In this document: positions 25,201 to 37,488 of the stretch, piece after piece
Layout of the letters: each line of letters starts with the position of its first letter
Position numbering within the stretch: the first letter of the stretch is position 1
Assembly (NCBI GenBank): GCA_904063045.1
Contig: CAJFCJ010000005.1
Coordinates: 2,263,167-2,327,166, forward strand
DNA from: Dimorphilus gyrociliatus
Taxonomy: Eukaryota > Annelida > Polychaeta > Dinophilidae
DNA: 64,000 nucleotides
Direction of reading: 5' to 3'
Program-made: the position numbers and the translations under genes
Notes under the pieces: generated by a model
What the model saw: the letters and a program-made list of their open reading frames with translations, nothing else
Told to the model about the DNA's origin: nothing
Databases searched by the model: none

Positions 25201-25802
25201 ACGCTCGATGTTTACTCAACGATTTTCGAACGTTTCTTTCTTCTTTTTTTTTCTCTCTCTCTCCCTCTCTCTCTCTCCCACCCTCCCTCTCTGCCATTTT
25301 TTCTTCTCTCTATCTTTATGCCTTTGTTTTTTTCGATCCTTGTCGTTTTTTCCTGCATTATTCCCCAACATTCAAACATGCAGAAAAAGAAAAGAAAATA
25401 ATGACGATTGTACACATTCAATGTAGGCCTGAATGGAACTTATTAATTATGAAGCATGAGGTCATTAAAAGAAATATTAATCTAGTCGTCTCTTGGTCGT
25501 CGTCATCGATGCCCACCGTCATCGTCGTCGTCGTCATTTTTCGTCGCCCTTATTGACTGTTCTATTCATTTTATTTTATATGTATAACAGTACATTGTTC
25601 GTTTCTCTCTGTCTCTCTGTTTTGGCGTCGAAACGTTTAATTTTACAAGAAATTATAAAAAATATGGAAAATTATTTATTAAAAAAATAAAGACGGAAAA
25701 TAAGAAAGAATAAAGAGATTAAACAGCATATCATATGTAATACATTAATTAGCTGATTTCTTTCTAAGTGGCCAATTAGCATTAGATTTCTGTGTATTAT
25801 TA
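25201..25802. other. Convergent 3' spacer with CT microsatellite
   Basis: Space between two convergent genes. It contains a CT run (25246-25292) and an imperfect GTCGTCATC repeat (25496-25548). No coding evidence. Confidence 0.4.
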
Positions 25803-26650
25803 TTATAACTTCGTATCTCTTATAACGTCCCCCGATTCAACGACTGCCGGATTATCGTGAGGATTTATTATACGATCGACGCGCCATCTGTAGGAGTACG
25901 TCAATCCTACAAGGACGAGAATGGAGAAAGCAGCTGCGGCACTTATTAAGCCTACTATCGTGTTTGACCTGTATTTTGATAAAAAGGTAAACTTAAAACA
26001 AATTGAAAGAAAGATAGATGAAAAGGGAGAAAGGAAAGAAGACATAAGAAAAACAGATAGAAGGAAAGAGGAAAGAGGAAAAAGGAAAGATTAGAGAAAA
26101 TAAATATAAAAAATAGGTTGATAGTTAGACCAAAAAAAAAACCAGATAGACAAGGAAGAAGAGAGAGGAAGAAAAATGAGAAACAGAAGGTAGAAATATA
26201 CATAAAAAAAGGCTATGATAAGTGAAATAGACAGAAAAGGAAAGACAGAGAGAGAGAGAGAGGGTGGAGGTTATTTGTTTTTTAAAAAAGGCTATAGGCT
26301 GAAAAATAGAATATTTTTGATTTTTTTTACTTGTAAAGTTGCCAGAGGTCGATAGTTTTCAAAGTTACTTTCCAAATTTCAGTGTTACTTTTCATAATAC
26401 ATTCGTACTTTCCTTGTTTCTCATCTGAGAAACGAGCGATTAATAAACCAGTCTGGTTTACGTAGACACCCTTCCGGGTGAAATCGTTCGTAACGTTAAC
26501 CCAATCTCTATCTGGTAGAATCCATTTCCTGCCCTCCTCATCGCATTTCAGGAAGATTTCAGCTCCGTAAGTTTCCTGAATTTCGTACGACTGACAAAAG
26601 ACGAATAAGGGTGGGATGATTAGTAGAGAAATCGTTAAAATTTTACGCAT
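25803..26650 (-). CDS. Small single-pass Ig-like membrane protein
   Basis: Two exons, 26331-26650 and 25803-25968, join in phase to a 161-residue protein. Residues 1-20 form a signal peptide (MRKILTISLLIIPPLFVFCQ). The ectodomain has an immunoglobulin-like pattern: a first cysteine in IFLKCD, a tryptophan (KWIL), and GKYECIM with the second cysteine, plus N-glycosylation sequons NVT and NQT. Exon 2 begins with a hydrophobic membrane segment (IVGLISAAAAFSILVLVGL) and a 33-residue cytoplasmic tail (NPHDNPAVVESGDVIRDTKL). I cannot assign it to a named family; it is shorter than basigin-type proteins because only one Ig domain is present. Possibly a cell-surface adhesion or receptor subunit (inference). 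Confidence 0.72.
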
Positions 26651-28243
26651 GTTTGCTTTCTTCCGGTCCGGATCGATTTTAAAAAGTGTCTGTTGTGTAT
26701 GCGTAAAATGGTAAAAAAAGGCGGATTTTTGTAGGCCATTGAATTAATCTGGTGATAGTTTTGGCAGTTTATTATCTCAGCAATATTTCCCTATCTGTAG
26801 TACTTAAAAAGAGGGGGAAAACTAACCGAATAGGACTATAGAACTTTTTAAAAAGAATAATAGAACGTTTTGAAAAAAAATTATAGAACGTTTTCAAAAA
26901 GCTTTCTAGATCACTACGTAGCTTTATGTTAATCTATTCTTCTAAATGTACGAATAAAGTGGAGGGAAGAAGAGAAATAGAATGGAAATATAAGGAAAAT
27001 CGTTCAATAAAAGTATAAAAAGAACAGAAAATAGGGAATAAAGGAGAAAGGCGAGAAAGAGAGAAAAACGAAAGAACGATAGATAAAATAGAATGATAGA
27101 ACAACCAATATATCTTATATATGTTAGTTTGTAAGAAATAATTACGTATATTTCCTAACGATTTCGTAATGCAAGTGGTATACATTATTAACGGAGATAG
27201 AATTGAAATGGCCGGAAGTGTTCCAGCCGCCGGCAAACACAAGGAAAAATTGGCGTTTGAAAAGAGAACTTTTTCTTCTCTTTATATCCTTATATAGTCC
27301 CCTTTCCATGATATAGGCCTACAGTCATAATGAAATAAAAGAGGACACCATGTAGAAAAAAAGAAAGAAAAAAAGAGAGGCCGGAGATTGGACTAGGGAA
27401 AAGAAGAGAGGGAAAAAATTAGAGGATGAGAAAGGAAAAAGAAGAGAGGAAGAGAGAGAGAGAGAGAGAGAGGCGATAAAGAGAAGAGACATAGGAATGT
27501 GTAAATTGTTGGCAAAAGCGTTAATTACACATTTAAAGGAAGGAAGGTTTTTTTGTTGTTTTTCCCTTTTTCTTTATCATGTTTATCAGATAATATAAAG
27601 GAAAAATTAATAATTTATACAATTTTCATAATCCTAATATATATATATATATATAAATTTTATATATATATATATAGGCATATATTTCGAGTTTATTATT
27701 ATTAATTTTTGCTAACCTAATGAAAATATGAAACAGTAGAAAAGTCTTTAGAATAAGACTGAAATAAACTTCTTACAGTATGAATGGCTAATTGAATTTA
27801 CTAAATAGAGTTTTACCATATGTAAATAATAATAAAAACAATAATAATAATTATATTTTTAGAGTACAAAAGAGAGCAAGAAATAAGAAAGAGAGAGAAA
27901 GAAAGAGAAAAAGGTAGAGAGATAAATCGTGAGAAAGATTGTAAAATATACAATGTATACATGATTTAAACAGGATATGTGATAGACAGAAGAATGAAAA
28001 AGTAAGGAAGGAAGGGAAAAAAGGATGAATAAAAAATTAAAAGATAAAAAATTTGACTTTTGGAAGATTTATACAAAGCGAGAAAAAAAGAATAAAAAAT
28101 TATTAATAATAATAGTAATAAACATAATAATTGATATCATAAAGGAAGAAAGCCGAAAAATAAACGGCCTATTTATAAAATTATACCCCTAACACGATAA
28201 AAGCGCTAGAGAAGGAAAACAAATATAAGTTTATATAGAAGTT
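26651..28243. other. Gap between Ig-like gene and TASK
   Basis: AT- and purine-rich, with AG microsatellites (27450-27472 and a GAAAGAGA stretch near 27890-27915), TA runs (27640-27675) and one TAGGCCTA palindrome (27314). It covers the upstream region of the Ig-like gene and the probable TASK 3' UTR. No exon recognised. Confidence 0.4.
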
Positions 28244-31116
28244 CTAGATGGAAGCGCGTTTATTGCGCAAATAGTTTAGCATCGAGTTCGTTTCGGGATT
28301 GCCGATCGCTTCGACGTCGTCATCCTGGCAGACTGGTATGGCTCGAACTAAACGAGTTATTTGGGATGGGGATCTTCTAACTGTATAACGTCTTTTCGCT
28401 GTTATGCTACGATCTCGGAAAGCGTAGCAAGAGCAGGAACAGACACTTATTGTATCATCTACATATTCCGGCCGTTCGTGTTGACCGGAAATTATGCTAC
28501 CGTTTGCTGTTATGACATCGCCGTCTAATCGGACAGCTGTTCGAGCAGCGGCGGCGGCCTCCAGCTCCTCTCGTCGTTCATCTTCCGTGTTCATAGTTAG
28601 AAATCTCAATACTAGTAGATTCATGGCAGCTCCAACTACTGTCAAGCCGAACAGTATAAATATTAATGAAAATGCTACATATTCAGGTTTAGTTTGCAAT
28701 ACGGAATTCTTTTGTAGAGCCACATAATCCCCGAAACCGATTGTAGTTAAAGTTATAAAACAATAATAGAAACTGTTCAAATAGCTCCATTCCTCGTAAT
28801 ACGAATAGGCTACGGCACCCGTAGTGAGAACGACTAAGCATAGGTTTAGGCCTACGATAATTAAGTTGGTCTGCGAAACTTCCTGATTACGCAATTTCAT
28901 ACAGCGTTTGCAGTGACGCATAAGAAAAGTGATGAAGACGTTGAGACGTTCGCCTATGGACTGGAACATGACTAAAGTCAAAGGTATACCCGCCAGGGCG
29001 TAGATACAGCAGAATACTTTGCCGCCGTAAGTCTTCGGTGTACTATGTCCGTAACCTTTATGGAGATTTAATTGGTCATGTTTAAATATAAAGTATATTG
29101 CATATACAATATAATAATAATAATAATAATGGTAATAATAATAATAACAATAATCATAATAATATATAAATATGGCATATAACGATTCTGTTCTTGATAT
29201 AAGATTGAAAATAGTATATAATTATTGCCCTATTCAATGGACCCATCTAATTGCCGCCCCGATCTCTGTCAATCTGTTCGACCTTTTCCGACGACATTTC
29301 TGGAACGTGGCCCTTTCAAGCATAGAGGAAAAGGGGTGAGCCAAACGGTGAAGGAAATAAGGAACCTGCGCACACTCTGAAAATAAGGTCCTATGACCCT
29401 TTCCATCTTATTTTCAACATTACTTTTCTCTAAAAACTAAACAGAGACGAAGGTGGATTAAAAAAAAAAAAGAATAAAAGAGAGAAAATTGGGATGGGAT
29501 GCGAAGAATAGAAATTAGTAAGGGCTGGTAAAAGAGAGTCGTCTAAAAAAATCTCTTCCTAATCCTTGCCAAGCTTTTTCTATTTATACCCATAGTCTGC
29601 TAAGAATAGTAACAATTAGGCCTAGATGACTAGGTCGATATTTTCCCCTAGAAAAATCTAGCGTTCTAGATCTTTTTAGCTGCAACAACTGGAATAGAAA
29701 AAAAATTTGCAGCGCGTAACACGTGTTGTGTACGATGAATGAACGCAATCGATAAGAATGAATAGGATTTTTTGGGCCTATGAGATGTGTGTATATATAT
29801 TATGCATATATGTTAGATGCAAAGGAATATGTTGGGTATTTATGTATCTAGACATACTGTATATATATATTCTTAATTTGAAGTAGACATAGAATCTAGG
29901 AAATGACATCTTTTTAAGTGCCTCGTTGATGTAAATATTACTATAAGCATGCTAATATCAAAGAGTAATATATATATATATATACTGTATATATATTTAG
30001 AGTTAAGACAAGAGACAAACAGACTTTCTATGCATATTTAGAGTATTAATTCTATTTTTGAGATAATTTATTCAATCTTTTCTCTCTTCTAACCCGACCT
30101 TGGTGAAATTGGGCATCCGAGTTCGAAGATTTAATTAAGGTTAAATATTCTCTCTCTCCCATACGTTCATCTAACTAATTACATAAAGCCGATGCGTCAG
30201 CTGTTCATCTTATATATACACATATGCTGTATATAACAAAAAGAGGGTGAGAACGAGGGTAAAGGTAGACAAAACAGAAAGAGCGGTAAAAATGAGATAG
30301 GCAATAAACTTTTGTTTAGATAACAATAGGAAAACATATAGTGATAAAACAAGAGTGAAAAGACTAAAGATTAGAAATTTTTTAACTTAAAGTAAATGTA
30401 AAAGAGTAGATGCCGAGTGAAGTAAGTCAGAAACGTAAGATAAGTAACAAGGTAAGGCGTCACTGTCTCTCGCGCGCTGTTTCTCTCTCTCTTTTCTTTC
30501 TTTCTATTTATCTATCTATCATTCTCTTTCTCTCATTTTTTAAATATTATTGTTATTACTATTGTTCTTATCTTATTTACAATTATATATTTATATTTTT
30601 AATTGCTTTACCTATAGTTGTAATAACAGTAACAGCAAAATAGAAGGCTCCCGTAAACTTCCACTGAATTCCAGCTTTGTGCGGTACTGAATGGATGATA
30701 TTTGTTGTTAAATTGTGGAAATCATCTATAGTAATTTCGTATTTTTCTCTAAGAGCATTCTCTTCGTCTTGTAATTTTTGTTTCTGTTCTTTCTCGTATT
30801 CGCTTTCCAGAGCGTCAAATACGGCCGCACCGACTAGTAGGTAGGTAAAAGTGCAACTGGAAGAAATGGAAGAGGAAAAAAAGGAATAAAAAAAATAAAA
30901 GAAGATGACGACGATGATAATAATAATAGTAACAAAAATATCAAAAAAGAAAAAGAACAGAAAAGACTTTCTTTCATCTCTTTTCCTTAATGATTTAAAA
31001 AGTTAAAAATAGATTATTAAAAACTTTATTAATTTAAGCTTTTCTTTTGTTCTTTTTTTTAAATTCTAAGTAAATAAAACCTTTATTTATATATATATAT
31101 ATAGAATAATAGAAAT

Positions 31117-31170
<54 letters not shown>

Positions 31171-31232
31171 TATATAAAGAGAGTATATACTTACACTATT
31201 AGGGAAAGAGTGCGAACATTCTGCTTTTTCAT
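28244..31232 (-). CDS. TASK-type two-pore-domain potassium channel
   Basis: Acid-sensitive background K+ channel (KCNK3/KCNK9 group) of the plasma membrane. Three exons: 31195-31232, 30612-30856 and 28244-29055; sum 1095 nt, 364 residues. It begins [20 protein letters not shown], nearly the TASK N-terminus. Pore 1 is TVITTIGYGHSTP, with the histidine after GYG that serves as the proton sensor in TASK. Pore 2 is [14 protein letters not shown]. The M4 end reads VLRFLTM, as in the TASK halothane/G-protein response element. The last residues (NKRASI) fit the C-terminal 14-3-3 release motif of TASK channels. The first two introns fall at TASK-like positions (after residue 12 and inside pore 1). 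TASK1 versus TASK3 cannot be decided. Confidence 0.95.
31083..31180. repeat. TA microsatellite in TASK intron 1
   Basis: Almost continuous (TA)n with short AGAATAATAGAA and CATA interruptions, ending just before the exon-1 donor at 31195. Confidence 0.85.
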
Positions 31233-31292
31233 GACCCGAACAACTCATGGCTAAAGGCTCCTCATTCGACGGTTTGCATGTTCTGCTTGCCG

Positions 31293-31337
31293 TCCCGCCA
31301 AACTAGCGCATGCGCAAAATCACATGTTGTGACGTCA
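31293..31337. promoter_or_regulatory. TASK upstream element: E2F, NRF1 and CRE
   Basis: Within 45 bp lie TCCCGCCAAA (31293-31302, E2F on the minus strand), GCGCATGCGC (31306-31315, NRF1 palindrome) and TGACGTCA (31330-31337, CRE). They are 60-105 bp upstream of the TASK start codon, a position typical of a core promoter. Factor binding is inferred. Confidence 0.55.
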
Positions 31338-32186
31338 TATGAAAACTATATTCTAGTCTATGCACGACCCCGCCGCCTGGTAGTAGACGCAAAGTTTAGT
31401 AATTCTTTTCTAGTATTCTTATTTATTAGCCAATTAATGAATGGTATAGAGTTGTTGCGTTTATCTTCGATAGATTCTAAATAAATGTGAACACAGACTA
31501 CGGAGGGAATATAAGACGCTTAAAAAGCATCATAGCATAAGTTGATACATATGTTACATTATTTGTATTGAATAAATCAACTATAAATTTAAATATATAT
31601 ATATATAGGCATATATATAAATATATTACTCATTTGCATATTTATATGTAAGTGTGAGGAATAATGAAAGAAAAAATAAAAGAGGGACAGATACAGACTT
31701 ATTAATTGTTTAGGAAAAGGAATTTTCAGTAATCAATCACGAACAACAGTTGTTTTCTCTTTTCTTCTTCTTCTATGCGTTAAAAGCTGTAAACAAACTA
31801 GTAAATAAAAAAACCGCACTACTGTAATAACCATAAATCCTATTTTGTACACTGAGTACTTATAGAGAAAAATGAAGTAGTCATTATAACAACATGTTTT
31901 AAAACAGCGTCTGTGCTGTAAACATTTACATATCTGAATATATGAATGGTTGGTTGAATGTTTATATAGATTATGTACGAAAAATTTGTGTATACAGTGT
32001 ATATACTGCATTAAAAAAGAAAGTGTATAAATATACTGAAAAGTAGTCTGTTCCTACTGGCTGCAGGGTTCATAAAACCAAATTTATAGACGCTTTATAT
32101 ATATATCTATATAAATACATAATATGGACATTTATTACTGTCCCTTAAGTTTATTTGAATAATAATTTCGTAGGAACAAGAAAACT
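31338..32186. other. Gap between TASK and NMRAL1
   Basis: AT-rich upstream region of TASK and downstream region of NMRAL1, with several TATATA runs. No coding exon recognised. Confidence 0.4.
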
Positions 32187-33249
32187 TTAACTAAACGCTG
32201 CCTTCATCTCCTCAGTATGCTTATCGACCCATTCTTCGTAGGTGGACATACTTGGGGCAAGTTTTCTCGTCATTGCAACGTCTCGATCGCATTTTCCTGT
32301 TTGATAAAACTCGAACATGACGGCCAAAACTTCAGCTCCTGGGAATCCCAATTTACTATAATCTTCGGTCGTTATCTGTAATCATTCGTATACGCCTAAT
32401 CGATTCGTCGTTCTCTATATATACGTCAATCTTACTTTGGGCGTAGCTATCTTCACTCCTAACTTCTCCTCCATAAGGGTAGCGTACTCCTTCATTGATT
32501 GGCAAACGGATGACAAACCTATTGCTTGACCCACAAACTTTTCAGGCGCCTTAAAGATGTTTGTAATGCATTCTCCCGCCTCATTTACAAAAATAACGTC
32601 GAGAGGATAATCCCCCATTGGTATGTTAAAGGAGAACGAACCGTCATCGTCTTTAAGGGGCTTCATAAGCGAATAAAAATTTTCAGCGTAGAAAGAATAG
32701 CGAACTATTGTAAATTTTAAGCCAGACTCTTGAATGTATTGTTCGAGCTTTGCCTTTGAATCGAAATGGGGACATTTCTTACCGATCAGCTCTTCGACAT
32801 TCTCTAATCCCGAGAATATTAAATGTTTACAACCTGACTCTTTTACAACGTCTACTACATTCTTGCCCTCATTGTACTCTTTTTCCTCGTCGAAAGCTTC
32901 CCAGAATTGAGTGACGAGAAAGACGCCGTAAGCACCTTTTACAGCTTCTTTCAACGACTCGACATCGCTTTGATCGGCTTTTACAACTTCAATACCTGGA
33001 TAGATATGTTTTTAAAGAGAAAAACAAAGGATACAATCTATCTTCCATGCATATTTACATCAACTCACCCTCTTCAATCAATTTCTTGGCCTTTTCACCA
33101 TCCGGATTTCTGGTAACCGCCCTTATCTTAAAGCATTTATCCTTCTTCAGAAATTCCACAACGCCGCCTCCCTGAGCGCCAGTAGCTCCGAAGACTGTTA
33201 TTAATTTCTGAATTTCTTCAGTTTTGGCTGTTGAATTAGCGCAGCCCAT
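32187..33249 (-). CDS. NMRAL1: NmrA-like NADPH sensor (NMRAL1/HSCARG)
   Basis: NmrA-like short-chain dehydrogenase-fold protein; human NMRAL1 senses NADPH/NADP+ and regulates redox and NF-kappaB signalling without clear catalysis. Exons 33069-33249, 32436-32995 and 32187-32375 sum to 930 nt, 309 residues (human 299). The nucleotide-binding motif GATGAQGGG is at residues about 20-28, followed by AVTRNP. Family blocks include SGLENVEEL, MGDYPLD, GQAIGLS and the C-terminal TTEDYSKLGFPGAEVLA. The first 14 residues (MGCANSTAKTEEIQ) are an extension relative to the human protein, with Gly2, Cys3 and Ser6 in an N-acylation context. A run of related paralogues is common in invertebrates, so one-to-one orthology is likely rather than proven. 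Confidence 0.9.
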
Positions 33250-33815
33250 ATTTTCTTCCCCACGTAGACGACGCTGAGCAAGAGACTAATGTTCTTGCTT
33301 TTGCAATAATAATAAAAAAGAGAATACTGATTTCTGAGTAGTATTAAATGTAGATTGAGCGTCGTCAAAGCGAAGACGGCATATTGTAAAACTATAGAAA
33401 AGAGGACTGACGCTAAGAGTTAGGATTGAAAACTTAATAAGGGGGCAGCGGGGGAGAGAAGGTCTGACGAGAGGGGGCAGGAGAGGTCAGTCCAGGCCTC
33501 TATAGCAATTTTATCTAAAAGCTCTTGGTGAGAATTTCGACTTGGTCCGCTCTTCCTTTAATCATATCGAATAATTGTATATAGCACCTTGAACACGTTA
33601 CAAGGTCATACATCGGCTACATTTTTCACTCGGCTAAGCTCCAAGTATTGAATTCCAATGAAAAAACAGATAAATAACGATTAACTAGTCTATATAAACC
33701 CGTATGATATTGTATTACTTTTCGTAGCAAATAATCATAGTATGAAAAAAAAATTTTTTTGCAGTATATTGTTTATATCAAGTTTACATAGGCGTTGATC
33801 TTGTTTTCTTTCGAA
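33250..33815. other. Gap between NMRAL1 and acid ceramidase
   Basis: Upstream of NMRAL1 and 3' flank of the ceramidase gene. Purine-rich patch at 33435-33490; no exon recognised. Confidence 0.4.
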
Positions 33816-36010
33816 TCACCAAGGAAAACAAGGATCGGGGCAAGTTTGGAGGTAAGTTTCAAGTGTACCACTTTTAACTTCCATTAATGCAGTATATGAG
33901 GTTAACTGTAAGGTTATTTATATTATTATTATTATTAACGTTTTAATAAAGTTTTATACATTAAGAAGATTTTGTAATTATGAATTAATTGTAATCTAAT
34001 ACTTACTTTATTCTTTATTGGTCTTGATGAAAGTACATCGAATAGAGTCTTCTTTGAAAAACCCTGAATGTATCATTAATGAGAAAAATGTTACTTATAT
34101 GGAAATTCTTTTTCTGATTTTGTTTGTTTTTTTAATTGAAACTAACATTAGATCCCTTTTTATTCATGCATTTTATCGCTGGAGTTCTTCTATCATCGTA
34201 GAAGGGCGGAGCTTTCCAATGATCGTAATTTGTCTGCAATATATACCAACTATTCTTCATTTCCCAAACATTTATAGCCTTGCTTCGAGAGCGCGTTATG
34301 ACGCAAGCCTGGATAGATATATTAAGTTTCTCATATATCGCTTATAATTATATATACTGCATAAAACAGGTTACACTCCAATAAATAGAGGGAATGTATA
34401 GAAAAATTTTTTATAAACTAGCCTGGTTGGACGAATTTCCTCCGAGAATAAAATAAGCTGGAGCTAACATAGTGGTTTCGGATAGCATCGATTTTGCTTT
34501 GTCATAACTATCCGCTTTCTCCATTACGTTTCTAGTCAAGAAACCCATCCATTGAGCCTTACGTTGTCCCAATAACCACTCGATTACACCTATGTAACCC
34601 CCGTCTAATAAATCAAACCTTTCATCCATAGACAACGTAAATATGCCCTTATTCAAGTTAAAAAAGAAAATAAAAAAGCTTTATGATTTACTATGCCATT
34701 TGAATATGATTAAGCAAATTTTCTTATCTCATTTGCATTATTAAATAATAAATTATCTTACCGGTTTTATAGCGGTAAGAATTCCAATGTAACCAGCCAT
34801 CTGAGCTGATTTGAATACAGTTTTTCCTCCCTTTTGAAAATCTACAGTGATAACAACGGGTCTAAGTGCTTCAGTTATTTTCCAAGAGTGTTTCTTTACA
34901 TCCCACCTTTAAAAGAGGAGTGGAAAAGAAAATTCTCTCTTTCAAGAAAGTACATTTAGTTTTAATGAAGCTTTTTACCCCATAAATAGGCCAAAATCCA
35001 AATTCCTTCCATGATAAAAGTTACCTTTATCATCTTTTGCAATTATTGATGTACAAACGGTAAAAATTTCGTAGAAAATATTATAAGTGACGATTTCGCC
35101 TAAAAGTAGTGAAATAAATCGAAATGATTAGATATAAAACGATGATAATGATAACAAAAAAAGAGAGTAAGAAGAGAAAAATTCCCCAAAGTATATTCCA
35201 CTTACCCAAACTTATATTCGAAGATTTCGAAATGCCGATGATCTCATCTCGGTAAGGATTTGGAAGAGTTTCAACAATCTTTCCCTGCGTAGTTTTGAAC
35301 TCATTCGAAATTCTTTTTCTTTTTTAATAATATTTATCAATTAATTACCAAGTCACTGTTGACAAAGGAGAATATCTTATCTCCTATATATCCAAATTCA
35401 TGGAGAAAGGAACGCAACACACCCATAATATTGGTAATCTGTTAAGAAAAAAAACTTTTATGTACGTAATTTATTGTCTTTTTTCTTTTCTTTTCCAACA
35501 TCCGAAGCTTTGTCTTTAGCCACATTATGCCATCTATTTTCGGGTGGATCGTCCAAATTAACGATGTAGTTTGGAACTATCGTTCTATAAGTGAAAATTA
35601 GTGTAATTGAACTTGAGTTTATTGTCTTAGCTTGTATTACTTTTTGTCGGGCGGATACGTTCCTGACAGGCATTCGGTAGTTAGCTGTAGGGTGCATTGT
35701 TCAATTAGACATTAATGTAAGAAGAATGCAAGTCTTTCTTATATATCAATATAAATCCAATAGTCTCTGACGCCTAATTAAATTTAATTATACCATTGCT
35801 TTATTACTAAATGTAATACGGAAATTATTACTGAGTCACATTCACATGACGACTACAAAGTGATCTAATATGTAATTTTTTATTTTTTACAGTGGCAATA
35901 ATCGCATTTCTCACCGGTGTATCTTTTGAATTTGATTCTTGTGCTCCGCAATTGTTTAAATATAAGAAACAAATAAATAATATTAATGTAAACAATCGGC
36001 AGAAACTCAT
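33816..36010 (-). CDS. ASAH1: Acid ceramidase (N-acylsphingosine amidohydrolase)
   Basis: Lysosomal Ntn-hydrolase that cleaves ceramide to sphingosine and fatty acid. Eleven exons: 35915-36010, 35641-35684, 35500-35584, 35349-35438, 35206-35284, 34979-35099, 34762-34906, 34423-34647, 34147-34308, 34007-34063, 33816-33905; sum 1194 nt, 397 residues (human 395). Signal peptide: [18 protein letters not shown]. The autocleavage site and nucleophile are intact in [13 protein letters not shown] (Cys about residue 144), followed by HGRNLDFG. Other family blocks: [29 protein letters not shown] and the C-terminal CPDPCFPW. The intron between 34423 and 34308 appears to start with GC rather than GT. NAAA is the closest alternative family, but the C-terminal CPDPC block and length favour acid ceramidase. 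Confidence 0.94.
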
Positions 36011-37488
36011 TTTCGTTCCAAAACAACTTGTCTGCTAAATTTAATTACTTTCGTATTTTCATTTGAAAATAATTCCAATAGATGGAGCTAACGATCGAAT
36101 ATTAATAATAAAGAAAATGATATCTCTTTTGAATACTATTCTAAACAATAATAAAACAAAGGAATAAAAAAATTAAGAACAATAAGAAAAACAGAGAGTA
36201 CTCTGCGTTTTTGTTTTTTTGTATTTTACTTGGTAATTGAATGCAGTACAATTAAAATTTATACAAAATGCACCAGATGTGTCGAGTATCTAATGTTTTG
36301 AACATGTTGTTATTTCTGGCTATTTTTTCCACTAACTTTTGTTTAGTTATTAATTGTTGTTATTACTGCTGTTATTATTCCTGCTGCTGATGCTGTTTTT
36401 ATTCATTGTTTCTCTCTTTAAATATCAATATATACAAAAATATTTTTGATCGTTATTTATTTTATACTTTTCATTAATGACCTATTTTTATGTATTTATT
36501 AGTAATTGAGTTAAAAGTTTTATCATTTTACGAGATATATATAAAGAGAGAGAGAGAGAGAAAACACTTAAAAATTAATAGAGTTTAATCTTTCTCTTTT
36601 CTCTGTATAGGATGATGTTAAATAAAAAGCAAACAAACTATAACAAAAGAGATAAACAAGACTAATTCAGGCTTTTTTCTCTTTTCCTGATCATTCTCTC
36701 TATCTCTCTCTCTTTTCGTTGTTTCTCTTTTTAACAAAGGAAAAAAGAAATCGTTATTGACTCTGTTATTATATAAATAATGAGTAATAAGATTTAACAA
36801 TTGTTTAAACTTCCACTTGGAAAAAGACTGTGATTTATAAGAGAGGGGGATTGAAGAGAGAGAGAGAGAGAGAACAGAAATAGAGTAATTAATTAATTTT
36901 TTCACTCCTTTCTCACCTCTCCTCTATCCCCCTTCCCTCCCCTCTCCCTCCTTCCCTCTCTCTCTCTCTCTTCAATCGTCCAAATCAATATGAAATTACT
37001 TAGTTCTTCTTTCTTTTTCAACTTTTACACAATTTAGACATGAAATCCAAATGCTAATTTAGTATAGACGTCTAATGAATTAATGATTATCGAAATACGT
37101 GATTAATTAGTTATACAATAATTTTTTTATGGAAAAGGAAGAATTTGTAATCTTTTAAATATTTTACAAAGTTAATGACTAGATTGTTTTTACGCGGGGC
37201 TTTTTTTTTGCGGTTTTTATAGAAATACAGCATAGCGGAGAGGGTTAACGAATATAGTAATAAGTAATAAGTTATTTCGATTTTCAGATTATCAAGCTCA
37301 ACCGGTTAAACAGTTGCTATAATCAATAGTACAAATCAATCTATAAAAGCCTTTATTCGTTTCTTCAAGGTAAAAACAGGCCCCCTATCCATTTACGCCC
37401 CCTGCCGACGGAAACACGGATCGCCTTAGCTACAAATTGTCCCTTCCTCCTCCATTCGATTAGGTAGTCGAAAAAGTTCCATTCGGAA
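36011..37488. other. Divergent gap upstream of acid ceramidase and methyltransferase-like gene
   Basis: AT-rich with AG/CT microsatellites (36547-36562, 36856-36874, 36953-36972). No coding exon recognised. The last 100 bp before 37489 are pyrimidine- and C-rich and may be 5' UTR. Confidence 0.4.

Noticed and set aside
26934-27242. 102-codon minus-strand open frame
   Set aside because: Hydrophobic, F/S/L-rich translation of an AG-rich tract, no start context, no similarity and no splice partner.
34018-34347. 109-codon plus-strand frame
   Set aside because: Lies over two acid ceramidase exons on the minus strand whose phases and family match are clear.
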